DNA of 6,194 nucleotides from Moraxellaceae bacterium. GTDB taxonomy: Bacteria; Pseudomonadota; Gammaproteobacteria; Pseudomonadales; Moraxellaceae. Under the pieces are notes generated by a model. It worked only from the letters and a program-made list of their open reading frames with translations, searched no databases and had not been told where the DNA came from. How positions within the stretch are numbered: the stretch's first letter is position 1; the number at the start of each line of letters is the position of its first letter. The translations under genes and the position numbers were made by a program. The DNA lies in contig JAJNDL010000079.1 of NCBI GenBank assembly GCA_021156385.1, forward strand, positions 1-6,194, read 5' to 3'. Positions 5,864-6,194 of this stretch are shown here, in pieces.

Positions 5864-6194
5864 TCACTCCTTCACACCCCAGTCCGGATAGTACTCACGG
5901 ATGAAGGCACGCAGCTCGGCAGGATCGATGGACAGCAGCAGGTCGCGGTTGCGCGCCTTGAGCTTGTCGACGTCTACGGCGGCCGCGGCGGCAATCATGC
6001 CGGCGCCCGCGGTGGCATTGGAGAGGCGGTCGATGACGATGAAACTGCCGCTGCCGCGGCAGGTGCGATAGGCGTCGAAAGCCACCGGGGCATTCACCAC
6101 CACGCGACAGAGCCCGATCTCGTTGAGGCCGAGCTGCGTGGCCCCGGCCTGGGCCAGCGAATTCACGTCGACGCGGTGCAGGACCTGGTCGACG
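5864..6194 (-). CDS. cysN: Sulfate adenylyltransferase subunit 1, C-terminal fragment
   Basis: CysN is the GTPase subunit of ATP sulfurylase; with CysD it forms APS from ATP and sulfate. Only the last 109 residues are in the window: the frame is open to the right edge, so the start and the GTPase domain lie outside it. The fragment shows the C-terminal beta-barrel features of the family: a VDVNSL strand, LGLNEIGLCRVVV, FDAYR, then GSFIVIDRLSNATAGAGMI, which is highly characteristic. The end, ELRAFIREYYPDWGVKE, resembles the normal CysN terminus (E. coli has a similar xRRHFPHWGxRD ending). The protein therefore stops without the fused APS kinase domain seen in bifunctional CysNC/NodQ, consistent with the separate cysC downstream. 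The TGA stop is at 5866-5864. cysD probably lies just upstream, beyond the edge (inference). Confidence 0.93.
   Translation of the reverse strand, partial: VDQVLHRVDVNSLAQAGATQLGLNEIGLCRVVVNAPVAFDAYRTCRGSGSFIVIDRLSNATAGAGMIAAAAAVDVDKLKARNRDLLLSIDPAELRAFIREYYPDWGVKE

Overview
The window is GC-rich and tightly packed with bacterial genes, all on the minus strand. Their order in the direction of transcription is cysN (C-terminal end only) -> Wzx-like flippase -> cysC -> tviB-type UDP-HexNAc dehydrogenase -> galU -> pgi (cut by the left edge). Protein similarity by eye, the high GC content and the galU-pgi pairing suggest a proteobacterium, most likely a high-GC gammaproteobacterium. This placement is an inference, since no rRNA or other marker is present.

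Region by region: 5864-6194 is the end of the GTP-binding large subunit of ATP sulfurylase. A 63-nt spacer with a perfect 16-bp palindrome separates it from a 456-residue multi-pass polysaccharide flippase (4430-5800). A 277-nt gap follows, with no convincing gene but with a strong stem-loop at 4233-4258. Then comes APS kinase (3550-4152), only 24 nt ahead of the nucleotide-sugar dehydrogenase (2230-3525). A 97-nt spacer with GC-rich inverted repeats precedes galU (1278-2132, GTG start). galU is followed after 9 nt, in the same reading frame, by pgi (1-1268, C-terminus missing).

Two themes are interleaved. One is activated-sugar supply and export: Pgi interconverts glucose-6-P and fructose-6-P, GalU makes UDP-glucose, the TviB-like enzyme oxidises a UDP-N-acetylhexosamine to its uronic acid, and the flippase moves lipid-linked glycan across the inner membrane. 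The other is sulfate activation: CysN (with CysD, presumably just beyond the right edge) makes APS, and CysC phosphorylates it to PAPS. A flippase lies between cysN and cysC, and cysC sits directly ahead of the dehydrogenase. The most interesting reading is therefore that this sulfate-activation set feeds a sulfotransferase acting on a surface polysaccharide. No sulfotransferase or glycosyltransferase is in the window, so this is a hypothesis. Each enzyme belongs to a well-known family; I found no gene of an undescribed family.
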